Shown one piece after another: positions 1 through 7,832 of a DNA stretch of 64,000 nucleotides (position 1 is its first letter; each line of letters begins with the position of its first letter). The notes below the pieces were generated by a model. It was given only the letters and a program-made list of their open reading frames with translations, ran no database searches and was not told the DNA's origin. The DNA is from Pseudomonas piscis (GTDB lineage Bacteria; Pseudomonadota; Gammaproteobacteria; Pseudomonadales; Pseudomonadaceae). The DNA is taken from the NCBI RefSeq assembly GCF_009380155.1, contig NZ_WHUV01000009.1:1-64000 (forward strand), read 5' to 3'. The translations under genes and the position numbers were made by a program.

Positions 1-334
1 CGTGGTTTCTCTGGTGAGTGTTAGGTCTTCGCAAACTCAACGTTAGCCAAGAACCACGATGACCAACCTCTCTCGCCAGCAGAGCGCCTTCGGTTGGTTC
101 AGTTACACCACTTCTAGGGACACGATCATTGATAGTGCCGTAGGGGTGAAGCTGGTACGCCAGTCAGGGGTACGACCTGGCTCCAACAGTAGATGGATTG
201 TTGAGTGCGATGGAGGGCAAGCTGTCGTCCCTGTCGGGTGGAGAAGCCGGCTATGTACTTTGAGGGCGGGGCAATACGGGCGAATAATTTCTCGCAAATC
301 GCTTCAGCTTGTTGGGCAATCGTGATCATCGCGC
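1..334. other. Left-edge stretch without a convincing gene
   Basis: This stretch lies downstream of the leftward UDG-like gene. An 88-codon open frame on the plus strand (59-325) and two antisense frames exist. None has a Shine-Dalgarno sequence, recognisable family motifs or Pseudomonas-like third-position GC, so none is called. A gene or mobile-element part may continue to the left of the window. Confidence 0.5.
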
Positions 335-1114
335 TTACACCATCGCCTGCAGTTTGTTTATTTTTCCCATGAGAAGGGTTTTGGCATTATCCAGCACGGT
401 GGGATTGGTCTTGATGGAGAGAGACTCTCGGGACTTTGTGCCTAAGAAATAGCTGATCCTCTCGGCATTGGCGCCTGAGGGATGTGGCAGGCCGTCCAGC
501 AGCTGCTCTGGCTGCAGTAGCCCGTTGTTCTGCAGGCGCTGAAATACTTCAGCTACTTTCGGGCCGAGAGGGACATAGATACATGTCTTGCCAAGGGCAT
601 GAACTTCCTCGGCCAGGTGGGTATCAATTTGCTGGCGCAACAAGCTGCGGCTGAGCATCGCCGGGTTGCCGCTGTAATTTTCGCCGTCCACGAACACCGG
701 ATAACGAAGGGCCGAGGTGTAGTGCACCAGATGCTGGTGGGTGTCGAACAGACGCGCACAGCTGTGAATCCCGACTAGCTGGTGGAGTCCAATGTGATCC
801 AACATGGCAATCAGATTGTTTCGCATCGGGCCAGAGAAGCTAGCTGTTTCCTTGGCACGGCGTTTGGCTTCATCAAGGCTGGCGCCGGCAGTCAATTGCT
901 TACGAGCCTCATTCAGGGCATTCATCGCTTGCTGATACCCGGGAGTGATTCCGCAAATCGTGATGCGGGCTTCAGTGTTGATGTAGTCAAACGGCGCATA
1001 GAAAGTTGCGAGGTTACCCTCGGATGCCAACAGCAAATCTTTGGGCAGTGGGTGGCCCGAGAGGTTGAAGGTTGGATCAGCGAGCAGGGGGCTGAATTTC
1101 TCAAAATAGCTCAT
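335..1114 (-). CDS. Uracil-DNA glycosylase-superfamily-like protein
   Basis: A 259-residue protein with the two signature blocks of the UDG fold. One is a water-activating-loop type motif, ITICGITPGYQQA (G55-x-x-P58-G59), after a beta strand. The other is a DNA-intercalation-type motif, LPHPSGANAERISYF (H211-P-S-G-A-N216), near the C-terminus. A central stretch HYTSALRYPVF (131-141) resembles the TSxVKYP segment of several UDG-like families. Family members excise uracil or related bases, but some paralogues bind other nucleic-acid substrates, so the substrate here is unknown. It is the last gene of a tight leftward operon, 15 bp after the DUF4258 gene, downstream of a DNA-binding regulator. 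GC content is lower than in the core genes, suggesting acquisition. Fold assignment is fairly confident; activity is inferred. Confidence 0.65.
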   Translation of the reverse strand: MSYFEKFSPLLADPTFNLSGHPLPKDLLLASEGNLATFYAPFDYINTEARITICGITPGYQQAMNALNEARKQLTAGASLDEAKRRAKETASFSGPMRNNLIAMLDHIGLHQLVGIHSCARLFDTHQHLVHYTSALRYPVFVDGENYSGNPAMLSRSLLRQQIDTHLAEEVHALGKTCIYVPLGPKVAEVFQRLQNNGLLQPEQLLDGLPHPSGANAERISYFLGTKSRESLSIKTNPTVLDNAKTLLMGKINKLQAMV

Positions 1115-1129
1115 GGGTCATTCCTTGAT

Positions 1130-1471
1130 TTAATGAGTTCTGTGGTGAATACGACGGGCTGCGGCATTTGATGGTGTGCCACGTCGCAGCCGCCTATGCG
1201 GTTTCTGCGGCTTTAACCGCTCATCGTGATAGCCCAAGGTGATGACGCTCTCGTCGGCCACGACTACAAAGATGTCACGGCTACGTTGCGCCAGCGTTTG
1301 GTGAACGGGGGCGACTTCATGAATGAGTTGCTCAAAGCCAACGCGATCGAAAAAATAGAGGCATACACCTTTGTTGTGGCCGATTTTTCCGTAGGCCAGC
1401 AGCCAGTCCACTTGTTCTTGGCTGATACCTCGTTGCTGGCTGCGCTGTGCTGCGTGCTCGGTCAAATGCAT
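1130..1471 (-). CDS. DUF4258 domain protein
   Basis: About 113 residues from the internal ATG at 1471; the longer frame starts at 1495. The N-terminus has the HxxxRxxxRGIS signature (HAAQRSQQRGISQEQVDWLL). A later beta strand pair, RDIFVVVADESVITLGY, is typical of DUF4258. This family resembles RelE/mRNA-endonuclease-like toxins and is often found beside toxin-antitoxin or defence genes. The tail after about residue 90 is very Arg/His-rich, which may bind nucleic acid. It sits 10 bp after the regulator gene and 15 bp before the UDG-like gene, so the three are very likely co-transcribed. RNase or toxin activity is inference from the family only. Confidence 0.6.
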   Translation of the reverse strand: MHLTEHAAQRSQQRGISQEQVDWLLAYGKIGHNKGVCLYFFDRVGFEQLIHEVAPVHQTLAQRSRDIFVVVADESVITLGYHDERLKPQKPHRRLRRGTPSNAAARRIHHRTH

Positions 1472-1481
1472 GACAAACACC

Positions 1482-2114
1482 TCAGACAAAAACACTTGGG
1501 TTGAAATTGCGACGGCCTTTCAACCAGCGCAATGCCTCCTGCGAATCCACGACAGTGCGGGTACCCTGCTTACGGGTGCTAAGGCGATCCGGTGCTATTG
1601 GTTGGGTGGCGTTACGAACAGATTTCTCGTTCATTTGAGCTAAGACCGCTACTTCAGCAAGGGTCAGATAACCGCATTCCTCCCCCTGAAGGACAGTGGG
1701 CAGTGCTTTGTGGGCAGCGTCACCCAAAGTGTCCAGATCGAGCCGTGCTCTTATGGCGCCCAACTTGAAGAGCTTCTCCAGGCCCAGTGCCAGTGAGTTG
1801 GCGCTATGGAATTCCTCATCCCAGCGGGCCTGGTTGATAAAGGACGCAAAATCCAGCCAATTATCGTCTTGGATGCCTAGGTTAGTTGTCTTTAGGCGTC
1901 CGTTCACTGCGTACTCGTAGCAGCTATTGGCAATGTCGATGAAATGGTCGGCCCCACCTAACACCTTATCCAACACATCAGCATCGCAGCGGTACCTATC
2001 AGCCTCAGCCTTTAAGTGGCCGAGATAGGCCGCCGTGACCTCCCTGGAGATGTCCTCAGGAGAAATCTTGGTTTCGGGTTCGACGTGATTGCAGAAGAGG
2101 TCTTCGACTCGCAT
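1482..2114 (-). CDS. DNA-binding regulator of the UDG-like/DUF4258 operon
   Basis: The 210-residue protein is read from the ATG at 2114, which has a GGAG ribosome site 8 nt upstream (ACGGAGTGGAACATATG). The open frame continues to 2345, but the in-frame ATG at 2165 lies inside a palindromic operator. The C-terminal ~60 residues (from YLTLAEVAVLAQMNEKSVRNAT) read as a winged-helix or excisionase-like helix-turn-helix, followed by a basic stretch and WLKGRRNF. The N-terminal ~140 residues are helical and I do not recognise them. First gene of the operon and next to two tandem palindromes, so autoregulation is likely. It may act as an antitoxin or repressor for the DUF4258 gene; this is inference. 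Confidence 0.6.
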   Translation of the reverse strand: MRVEDLFCNHVEPETKISPEDISREVTAAYLGHLKAEADRYRCDADVLDKVLGGADHFIDIANSCYEYAVNGRLKTTNLGIQDDNWLDFASFINQARWDEEFHSANSLALGLEKLFKLGAIRARLDLDTLGDAAHKALPTVLQGEECGYLTLAEVAVLAQMNEKSVRNATQPIAPDRLSTRKQGTRTVVDSQEALRWLKGRRNFNPSVFV

Positions 2115-2654
2115 ATGTTCCACTCCGTTTGGAATATCCAGTAGGGTAGGAGCATAAAATTCCATTGTCAATGGAATATTCCATTTTGAATGGAATTTTA
2201 ATCTGCTCCTAGCATTCACGCCGCGTTTCCCTTCATGGCATCCTTTGCAGAAACTCAACGCGCGCTCTGATGTAAACAGGTGTTCCCATAGGACGCTCTG
2301 TAGTGGCATTCTGAGACTGTGCTTTTGGTCTGACCCTTGGAACACATGGTCGCGTTCCTCTGCTCGCTAGCTTTTTGGTGAATGCGTTTTAGTCCGTGGT
2401 GACTGTAAAGTGGGGATAGGGAGCTGATGGAAACAGGTGCAGGTGTAGCATGACGAGCTTTGGGGATGTCGCCGAGGAGGCTATCAAGGCGACCAGAACC
2501 CTTACGCGTGTCAGTTCTGTTGCAATGTATTTCTTGGCATCCCCAACCTTGCTGACCTTGGAGCAAATGTTGGTCAGGAGGCCAAGCTCTCAATCTGACC
2601 TGTACCTAATTAGTCCCATAAGCTGAATTAAAAGTAAGGACACGATGAGCGCCT
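2115..2654. other. Intergenic region between divergent island operons
   Basis: This 540-bp region separates the leftward regulator operon from the rightward kinase operon. It holds the tandem palindromic operator at its left end. A 58-codon plus-strand frame (2450-2626) follows a weak AGGTG; I do not recognise its product (starts MTSFGDVAEEA) and do not call it. A 112-codon antisense frame (2255-2593) has no ribosome site and atypical composition. An AAGGA at 2636-2640 may serve the kinase gene. Confidence 0.45.
2159..2196 (-). promoter_or_regulatory. Two abutting 19-bp palindromes, probable operator
   Basis: Two copies of ATTCCATT-N3-AATGGAAT lie directly next to each other (2159-2177 and 2178-2196), 45 bp upstream of the chosen start of the leftward regulator. 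A perfect TTGACA -35 hexamer on the minus strand (2166-2171) lies inside the proximal palindrome. A weak -10 (TACCCT, 2143-2148) follows at 17 bp. A repressor bound here would block the promoter. A degenerate half copy (TGGAATATCCA) lies just downstream. Confidence 0.7.
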
Positions 2655-4526
2655 ATGACAGTAAGCAGAAAAATTCTGATTGATGGCGACATATTGTTCG
2701 CAGATCCAAAGGTCATCACTAGAATTCGTCAAAAAAACGGAATTCCGATCATCACAGGCTTCACCCTCCAGGCGCTCTTAGATCGTCGGAGTAGCGATAA
2801 TGAGGAAGGTAGGAACGCTCGATATTTTCTCCGGGAAGTAGGATCAGGGGAGAGAACTACCGTAGCTATGTTACCCGGCGGCGAACAACTAGTTCCCGGT
2901 GATAAGCTCAATCGAGGTCACTTTGAGGGCGGCCCGGTATATGTGGTCAACCGTGATAATGCACACCTCAGCTCAGTGACTGCAAGGTTGATTGATATCG
3001 CCACTGACTATGGGATGGTTTTAATAACAAGCAATAATCAAACTAAACGGTATGCAGAGTCCAGAGGTATTACTACATATCTATGGACGGGCCCAATAGA
3101 GTCAAAATCTCCAAAAATCCCAAAAAAAGCACCGGATGCTAACACCTCTAAAAAAGGGAGGATCAAACCTTTCCTGCTTTGTGCTTCCCCAACTAACACT
3201 GCTGACACTCCCATTGCAGTGCGGTCGCGCCCTGCCAGCGGATCCATCATCACCACGAGTTCCGGCAGGACGCTGATACTTGGTAAGCAGATTAGCTCGG
3301 GTGGTGAGGGGGTCATTTACGAAACTGGCGTGCCGGCTGAGGTTTGCAAAATCTATCACGCTAACAAGCTCACTGAGCTGAAGCGGCGTAAAATTGAGCT
3401 GATGGCGAGCCGTAAGATCATACAGCGTGGTATCTGCTGGCCCAGCGATCTTGTGCTAAATGAGCACAAGGAATTCGTTGGCTACACCATGCCACGAGCG
3501 GACGGTAAAACTATGCAGACTTCTATGTTCGTAAAGCCAGTCCTGGAGAAAAACTTTCCACATTGGACGCGACGTGATCTTGCAAAGGTCGGCATGTCTT
3601 TCCTTGAACATGTGCGCTTTCTTCATAGCTTGAATATTATCGTCGGTGATATCAATCCATTGAACTTCTTGGTTACAAATAATAGCTCCGAGCTTTGGCT
3701 GGTTGATACCGATAGCTTTCAAATTGAAGAATTCCCATGCCCCGTCGGAACCGTGAATTTTACTGCACCGGAGATTCAAGGGACGAGTTATAGCGCCTAC
3801 CTGAGAACGAAGGAGCATGAGTTATTCGCTGTCGCTACCATGCTGTTCATGATTCTGCACCCAGGCAAACCACCCTACTCTCAGCAAGGTGGCGGCACCC
3901 CCTCCGACAACATAAAAGCGATGGACTTCCCGTATCGCTTCACTAAGGATGATCAGCAATTTACTGGAAAAAATGCTCCGCAAGGCCCTTGGCAGTTGAT
4001 CTGGAATCACCTGCCTTTCGGTCTTCGTGAGGCATTCCATAAAACGTTTCGGCTGAATGAAAGGGTTTCAGTCAGCGAATGGATTACGTTGATGAAAAAA
4101 TACCTCTATTCGCTAGAAAAAGGGCACGTGTCGGACGACCTGTTCCCGTCGACGTTTTATAAGATCCGTGATCCTATCGAAGTAGTTTGCGATAAGTGTC
4201 AAAGTAAACACATCAACTCTAAGAGTTGGGTAGAGAAGCTCAAACAGCAGGGGCGGTTGGCCTGGTGTCCGGAATGTACGCAAAAGAGTAAGCTGACACG
4301 GTTAGCCAATCAAAGTCGAAGGGAAGCAGATCAGTTAAGCTTTAAAGCTTCAACCACCAACCACGCCCGCACGAACCGTTCTAGCGCTCCCCCGAGACCA
4401 CAGCCTGCATCTGCTCGTCCGGCAACTCAAAAACCAACTCCGAAACCATCTAACTCAGGATCTGTTGATCAATCGAGTGTTGGAATGAGTATCTTGGGCT
4501 TCATTCTAAATAATTTTTTCAAGTAA
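2655..4526 (+). CDS. PIN-like domain fused to protein kinase with zinc-ribbon tail (TerY-P-type triad kinase)
   Basis: A 623-residue multidomain protein. Residues 5-140 look like a PIN nuclease domain: ILIDGDILF at the first acidic strand (D10, D12), a helix after NRDNAHLSSVTARLIDIA, and VLITSNNQTKRYAESRGI. The usual final Asp is replaced by Asn (N127/N128). Residues ~205-485 are a eukaryotic-type kinase. It has a Gly loop SGGEGV, K232 (VCKIYH), catalytic D332 in VGDINPLNFLV with N337, metal-binding D351/D353 in LVDTDSF, and an APE motif. A CxxC-x22-CxxC zinc ribbon follows (C512, C515, C538, C541), then a Pro/Ser-rich linker and hydrophobic end. It heads a kinase-vWA-phosphatase triad known from tellurite-resistance-linked (TerY-P) stress systems. 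An alternative ATG at 2645 is out of frame. GC is clearly below the core genes. Confidence 0.75.
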   Translation: MTVSRKILIDGDILFADPKVITRIRQKNGIPIITGFTLQALLDRRSSDNEEGRNARYFLREVGSGERTTVAMLPGGEQLVPGDKLNRGHFEGGPVYVVNRDNAHLSSVTARLIDIATDYGMVLITSNNQTKRYAESRGITTYLWTGPIESKSPKIPKKAPDANTSKKGRIKPFLLCASPTNTADTPIAVRSRPASGSIITTSSGRTLILGKQISSGGEGVIYETGVPAEVCKIYHANKLTELKRRKIELMASRKIIQRGICWPSDLVLNEHKEFVGYTMPRADGKTMQTSMFVKPVLEKNFPHWTRRDLAKVGMSFLEHVRFLHSLNIIVGDINPLNFLVTNNSSELWLVDTDSFQIEEFPCPVGTVNFTAPEIQGTSYSAYLRTKEHELFAVATMLFMILHPGKPPYSQQGGGTPSDNIKAMDFPYRFTKDDQQFTGKNAPQGPWQLIWNHLPFGLREAFHKTFRLNERVSVSEWITLMKKYLYSLEKGHVSDDLFPSTFYKIRDPIEVVCDKCQSKHINSKSWVEKLKQQGRLAWCPECTQKSKLTRLANQSRREADQLSFKASTTNHARTNRSSAPPRPQPASARPATQKPTPKPSNSGSVDQSSVGMSILGFILNNFFK

Positions 4527-4566
4527 CACTAAGTGTAAATAATTAGCTCGCTAAGAGAGGAAATAC

Positions 4567-5241
4567 ATGAAGGAAGAATTTCTGATTCGGCAAGAAGAAC
4601 TTGTTGAGAACCCCACTGCTCGAGTCCCGATCTGTCTGGTACTCGACGTGAGTGGCTCCATGAGTGGCGAGCCTATACAGGAGCTCCAGTCAGGTGTTCA
4701 GATGTTCTTCGACGCCATTCGAGAGGACGATGTTGCTCAATATGCTGCTGAGATCTGCGTTGTAACGTTCGGAAGCACCGCCCAGCGCGCTGTGGATTTC
4801 ATGTCTATTGAGCGTCAGGCTGTTCCAGCGCTAGTTGCAGACGGTACTACTGCAATGGGGCAAGGCGTTAATATGGCGCTCGATTTACTGGACGCTCGAA
4901 AGGAAGAGTACAGACGAGCTGGCGTGGACTATTATCAACCTTGGATGGTCATCATGACTGATGGCGAACCTACAGATGATATCTCTGTTGCCAGTTCGAG
5001 GATCAAAAGTCTGGCAGGATCGAAAAAACTGACAGTTTTTCCTATTGCTATTGGCGCGGGTGCCAACCTTGAGACATTGTCTGCTCTCTCTCCTGGTCGC
5101 CCTCCACTGCGTTTGAAAGGGCTAAACTTCAAGGAGTTTTTCCTTTGGCTCAGCAGAAGCGTGTCGCGTGTATCGCAATCCACACCTGGGGAGGCGGTAC
5201 AGCTTGACGTTGCTGGTATCGAAGCCTGGGGGCAGGTCTGA
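4567..5241 (+). CDS. TerY-like von Willebrand factor A domain protein
   Basis: 224 residues forming a single vWA domain with a complete metal-ion-dependent adhesion site. DVSGSMS (D27, S29, S31) follows the first strand; GTTAMGQG supplies the threonine (T94/T95) and MTDGEP the later Asp (D132). Length and the C-terminal end match TerY-family proteins. It has a strong ribosome site (GAGAGGAAATAC before the ATG), lies 40 bp after the kinase gene and 2 bp before the phosphatase gene. In TerY-P triads the vWA protein is thought to be the scaffold or substrate through which kinase and phosphatase act; that role is inferred here. No signal peptide, so cytoplasmic. Confidence 0.85.
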   Translation: MKEEFLIRQEELVENPTARVPICLVLDVSGSMSGEPIQELQSGVQMFFDAIREDDVAQYAAEICVVTFGSTAQRAVDFMSIERQAVPALVADGTTAMGQGVNMALDLLDARKEEYRRAGVDYYQPWMVIMTDGEPTDDISVASSRIKSLAGSKKLTVFPIAIGAGANLETLSALSPGRPPLRLKGLNFKEFFLWLSRSVSRVSQSTPGEAVQLDVAGIEAWGQV

Positions 5242-5243
5242 AT

Positions 5244-6026
5244 ATGGCCGAAACTATTGAGAGGTATCGCTACAAAACTTCTCATGGACGTATCGCAGGC
5301 AGCTCGCATGCTAAAGACAATACACCGTGCCAAGACTATGCCGCAGTACGAAATCACCCAGAGTTTGGATGTATAGCGCTGGCAGATGGCGCGGGTTCAA
5401 GATCGAAATCAGAATACGGCGCTCAAACTGTAGTTAAAACAGTTAATCGTCTTCTCGCTCAAAAATTTGATGACCTATGGGCGAAGACCGAAACCGACTC
5501 AGCAGGAGCCGTACAAGATGTGCTTTCCCACTGTTTGATCGCATTGCAACGTGAAGCGAAACAACAGCAATGCACGTTGAACGATCTTGCGAGTACCCTG
5601 TTGTTTGTCGCACACTCTAAGGGGCGCTTTTTGGCTGGTCATCTAGGAGATGGATTCATCGCGCAATTAAAAGATGATGGCTCTATTGTTGCGTTGGCGC
5701 ACCCAGATAATGGCGAGTATGCAAATACTACTGTCTTTGTCACTGATCGCTCAGCAAGCAGCCGTATGCGACTATACAAAGGAGAAAGTGGTCATCTTTC
5801 AGCGTTCGCTATTATGAGTGATGGTACTGCAGAAAGTCTTTATCTTCGATCAACTAAGGCGCCGGCGAAAGACGGATTGAAGAGGCTGTTCGATTGGAAC
5901 AGCTCCCTTACTTCTGGTCGGATGAAAAAGGTTATACGCCTCAACTTGGAGCAGAATTTTTCCCGGAAAACTTCAGACGACTGCTCGATTGCAATACTGG
6001 GGTTCGCCCCGGTGGGAGGAAGGTAA
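5244..6026 (+). CDS. PP2C-family Ser/Thr protein phosphatase
   Basis: 260 residues with the metal-coordinating motifs of PP2C: CQDYAAV (D31), LADGAGS (D48), GHLGDG (D136), MSDGTAE (D193) and a final DDCS (D245, D246). The start codon is 2 nt after the vWA stop, implying translational coupling. It is the third member of the kinase/vWA/phosphatase triad and should reverse the phosphorylation made by the upstream kinase. No membrane segment or signal peptide. A GC-rich hairpin (6072-6100) follows and may end the transcript. Confidence 0.88.
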   Translation: MAETIERYRYKTSHGRIAGSSHAKDNTPCQDYAAVRNHPEFGCIALADGAGSRSKSEYGAQTVVKTVNRLLAQKFDDLWAKTETDSAGAVQDVLSHCLIALQREAKQQQCTLNDLASTLLFVAHSKGRFLAGHLGDGFIAQLKDDGSIVALAHPDNGEYANTTVFVTDRSASSRMRLYKGESGHLSAFAIMSDGTAESLYLRSTKAPAKDGLKRLFDWNSSLTSGRMKKVIRLNLEQNFSRKTSDDCSIAILGFAPVGGR

Positions 6027-6071
6027 AGAGTACGACAAAGCGAAGCATCTCCTCCTATTGATCCACGTGGA

Positions 6072-6100
6072 GCCTGTCAGGGCTTTCAATCCTGACAGGC
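6072..6100 (+). terminator. Hairpin after the kinase/vWA/PP2C operon
   Basis: A perfect 10-bp stem (GCCTGTCAGG / CCTGACAGGC) with a 9-nt loop lies 45 bp after the phosphatase stop. There is no U-tract, so termination would be weak or factor-assisted. Confidence 0.5.
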
Positions 6101-6597
6101 ATCATTGATGCGAGTCATGAAGGTTGCGAGATCTGTATACGTCATCTGATTCGGTTAGAACCAATAGAAGACGCAGAACAAAATCATACTGCCTTCGTCA
6201 ACTGACCCAGGAATGGCACATGGCCATTTTCTGCGCTTGGCCAATTGCGTAGTGATTACTGGAGCACAACCGGCCTTTGACACTCAATGTAAGGAAACTC
6301 TTGCAGGTCTGGCTACTAGATCTGGTGCCTGGAGGTGGGTCATGAAAGTCCTTGCTGCGCAGATCTAAAAATCAGACCTGGCCCTCGACACGTTTCTACA
6401 CATGGCCCAACGGCGGCAGGCTTTGGTTGCGGCGATCCTGCCCACACTCAGAGACAAGCTCTTGATGGCTGTGGCGACAATTGATGCTTGTCTGAGCGAT
6501 ACAGTGGCTAACGACCTCGCTCATATTTTGACAATTTGTCAAAACCCTTTATAGTTAAGGAACAGTTCCTACTAGCGGGTAGCTAATTTGTGCGGGT

Positions 6598-6728
6598 AAA
6601 TTTAACTTCAGCCGAAGCTAGGTTTCGGCTGATTAACTTTTGCCAAGAGGAAAATTAACTTTGACCGAAGCCTTTGTATACTGCTGATATTGAAAGTTGT
6701 CAAAGTCAATTAACTTTTCCCACCTACA
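6598..6728 (-). repeat. Four spaced direct repeats, possible transposon end
   Basis: On the minus strand the unit TTCGGNNAAAGTTAATTT recurs four times; TTAACTT cores on the plus strand start at 6602, 6633, 6655 and 6710. The outermost copy begins with TGT (6726-6728 on the minus strand). Spaced direct transposase-binding repeats reading inward from a TGT end are typical of Tn7-like and Tn552-like elements. A stem TCAGCCGAA/TTCGGCTGA (6608-6632) overlaps the innermost copy. No transposase gene is present in the window. Confidence 0.4.
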
Positions 6729-6749
6729 TCAGGGGACGCAGCTGAAAAT

Positions 6750-6779
6750 AAAAAGGCCGACGCTTGCGTTGGCCTTTTT
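6750..6779. terminator. Bidirectional rho-independent terminator
   Basis: The stem AAAAAGGCC-g-ACGC / GCGT-t-GGCCTTTTT with a TT loop is flanked by A and T tracts on both sides, so it can work in either direction. It lies just before the Imm1 remnant. Confidence 0.75.
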
Positions 6780-6835
6780 TATTGGCAGGTTGTTCAATCC
6801 CACATCCATTTATCCAGCCAAGGCAGGCATGGCGA

Positions 6836-7239
6836 ATGCTCAAGAAAATCATTGAAGATGAACATGCCGGTAACCGTTGCCACACCCAGGAATGGTTAAA
6901 TCCCGACTCGGCGCAGATGCTGTCCGCGTTCAACCGCCTCGACGGGAAAGCTTTCAGCTCGACGGTTTTTTCTTCAGCGACGAGACCCTGATGCCTATCG
7001 GTGGCGGTGCGGCCGATCGGTATGTCTTCTTCATTGCCCAGGGTGTCGACCAATCGCTGCAGACCCTGTTCAGCGCAGACAGCCCCGACGACCAGTGGGT
7101 GGACTTGGTCGCGGGCGGCCAATCCGGCAGTTACCCGCGGTGTCAGTGTGTGACTAAAGAGCAGGCGAGACAGGCCCTGGTTTATTTCTCGGCTTGTGGC
7201 GCGACTGATCCCGGTCTGGCCTGGCAAGTGGAAGACTAA
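6836..7239 (+). pseudogene. Frameshifted Imm1-family immunity gene
   Basis: The 5' part in one frame (MLKKIIEDEHAGNR ... MLSAFNRLDGK) ends at a stop near 6991. The 3' part is in the -1 frame and carries the rest of the family pattern: LMPIGGGAADRYVFF, DQWVDLVAGGQSGSYP, then a helix and a terminal DPGLAWQ. Joined, they give a full ~135-residue Imm1 protein. The shift lies between about 6948 and 6963, consistent with loss of one base. Imm1 proteins neutralise nuclease or deaminase toxins of polymorphic toxin systems; no partner toxin is in the window. A sequencing error is possible but the neighbourhood also looks decayed. Confidence 0.6.
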
Positions 7240-7323
7240 TTAGATAATGGACGTCGACCTTGGCAGGTACTGCCTCGGCCCTTGTCACCCTTTTTTAAAA
7301 CAGTAATCGCTCGGAAATTTGTT

Positions 7324-7809
7324 ATGGATGATCAAAGCCAGGAAATATCGATCAGGGTTGTCGCGGGGCAAAACGACCGCGGCCCGGTCTATGAACCGCT
7401 GCATGTACGGCGGATTGATGAGCACAGTTACGAGATTCTCTACTCACCGGGACTCACGCTCAACCTGGCCAAGGGCGACATTATTTCGATCAAGGACCCA
7501 CAGGCCCCGGCGGTGGTACTCAAGCGTGGCGGCAACTTCTGCATCCACATTTATTCGGATTACATTCCGGAACAACACATCAGTGCCCTGGAGGCAGATG
7601 TGGCGACCGAATTGGGCGGCATGCTCGACGGGCGCTACAAGGGCAATCTGACATTGTCGGTGCCAGCTCGAAACGGCATGGATAGGATCGCCCTGTTCTT
7701 CAACCGCTTCCGCGATGTCACGGGCATCGAGTGGTACTACGCCAACATCTATAAGAACCTCGATGACAGCGATGACGAGACGTTGCTCAATTGGTGGCTG
7801 GATAGCTGA
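7324..7809 (+). CDS. DUF4265 domain protein
   Basis: 161 residues from the ATG at 7324; the frame is open from 7282 but with no better start. The pattern PVYEPLHVRRIDEHSYEIL, sPGLTLNLAKGDII, a GGNFCIHIY strand and a terminal LNWW matches DUF4265, a family of small cytoplasmic proteins that often sit in immunity-gene clusters. It is followed after 23 bp by a second small gene and then an Imm33-like gene, all on the plus strand downstream of the broken Imm1 gene, so an immunity role is plausible but not shown. The ribosome site is weak. Confidence 0.65.
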   Translation: MDDQSQEISIRVVAGQNDRGPVYEPLHVRRIDEHSYEILYSPGLTLNLAKGDIISIKDPQAPAVVLKRGGNFCIHIYSDYIPEQHISALEADVATELGGMLDGRYKGNLTLSVPARNGMDRIALFFNRFRDVTGIEWYYANIYKNLDDSDDETLLNWWLDS

Positions 7810-7832
7810 TCGCGAACGGAGTGCAGGCGAGC

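Larger units (their letters stand above)
6027..6835. other. Non-coding, degenerate end of the island
   Basis: About 800 bp without a convincing gene. Contents in order: the hairpin at 6072-6100; a 50-codon frame (6402-6554, starting MAQRRQALVAAILPTL), preceded in frame by a stop, which looks like a broken gene end; an inverted repeat TTTGACAA-TTTGTCAAA near 6528-6546; four spaced TTAACTT-type repeats (6602-6716); and a bidirectional terminator (6750-6779). The mix suggests a mobile-element edge or decayed DNA. Confidence 0.5.

Noticed and set aside
59..325. 88-codon plus-strand frame at the left edge
   Set aside because: No ribosome site, no recognisable domain and overlapping antisense frames; likely chance.
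2255..2593. 112-codon minus-strand frame upstream of the regulator
   Set aside because: No ribosome site; composition unlike a protein; lies in the operator/leader region.
6133..6148. CTGTATACGTCATCTG considered as a LexA box
   Set aside because: The right half is TCTG, not ACAG; no symmetrical partner.
6724..7227. 167-codon minus-strand frame
   Set aside because: Antisense to the Imm1 remnant, which has clear family motifs on the plus strand.
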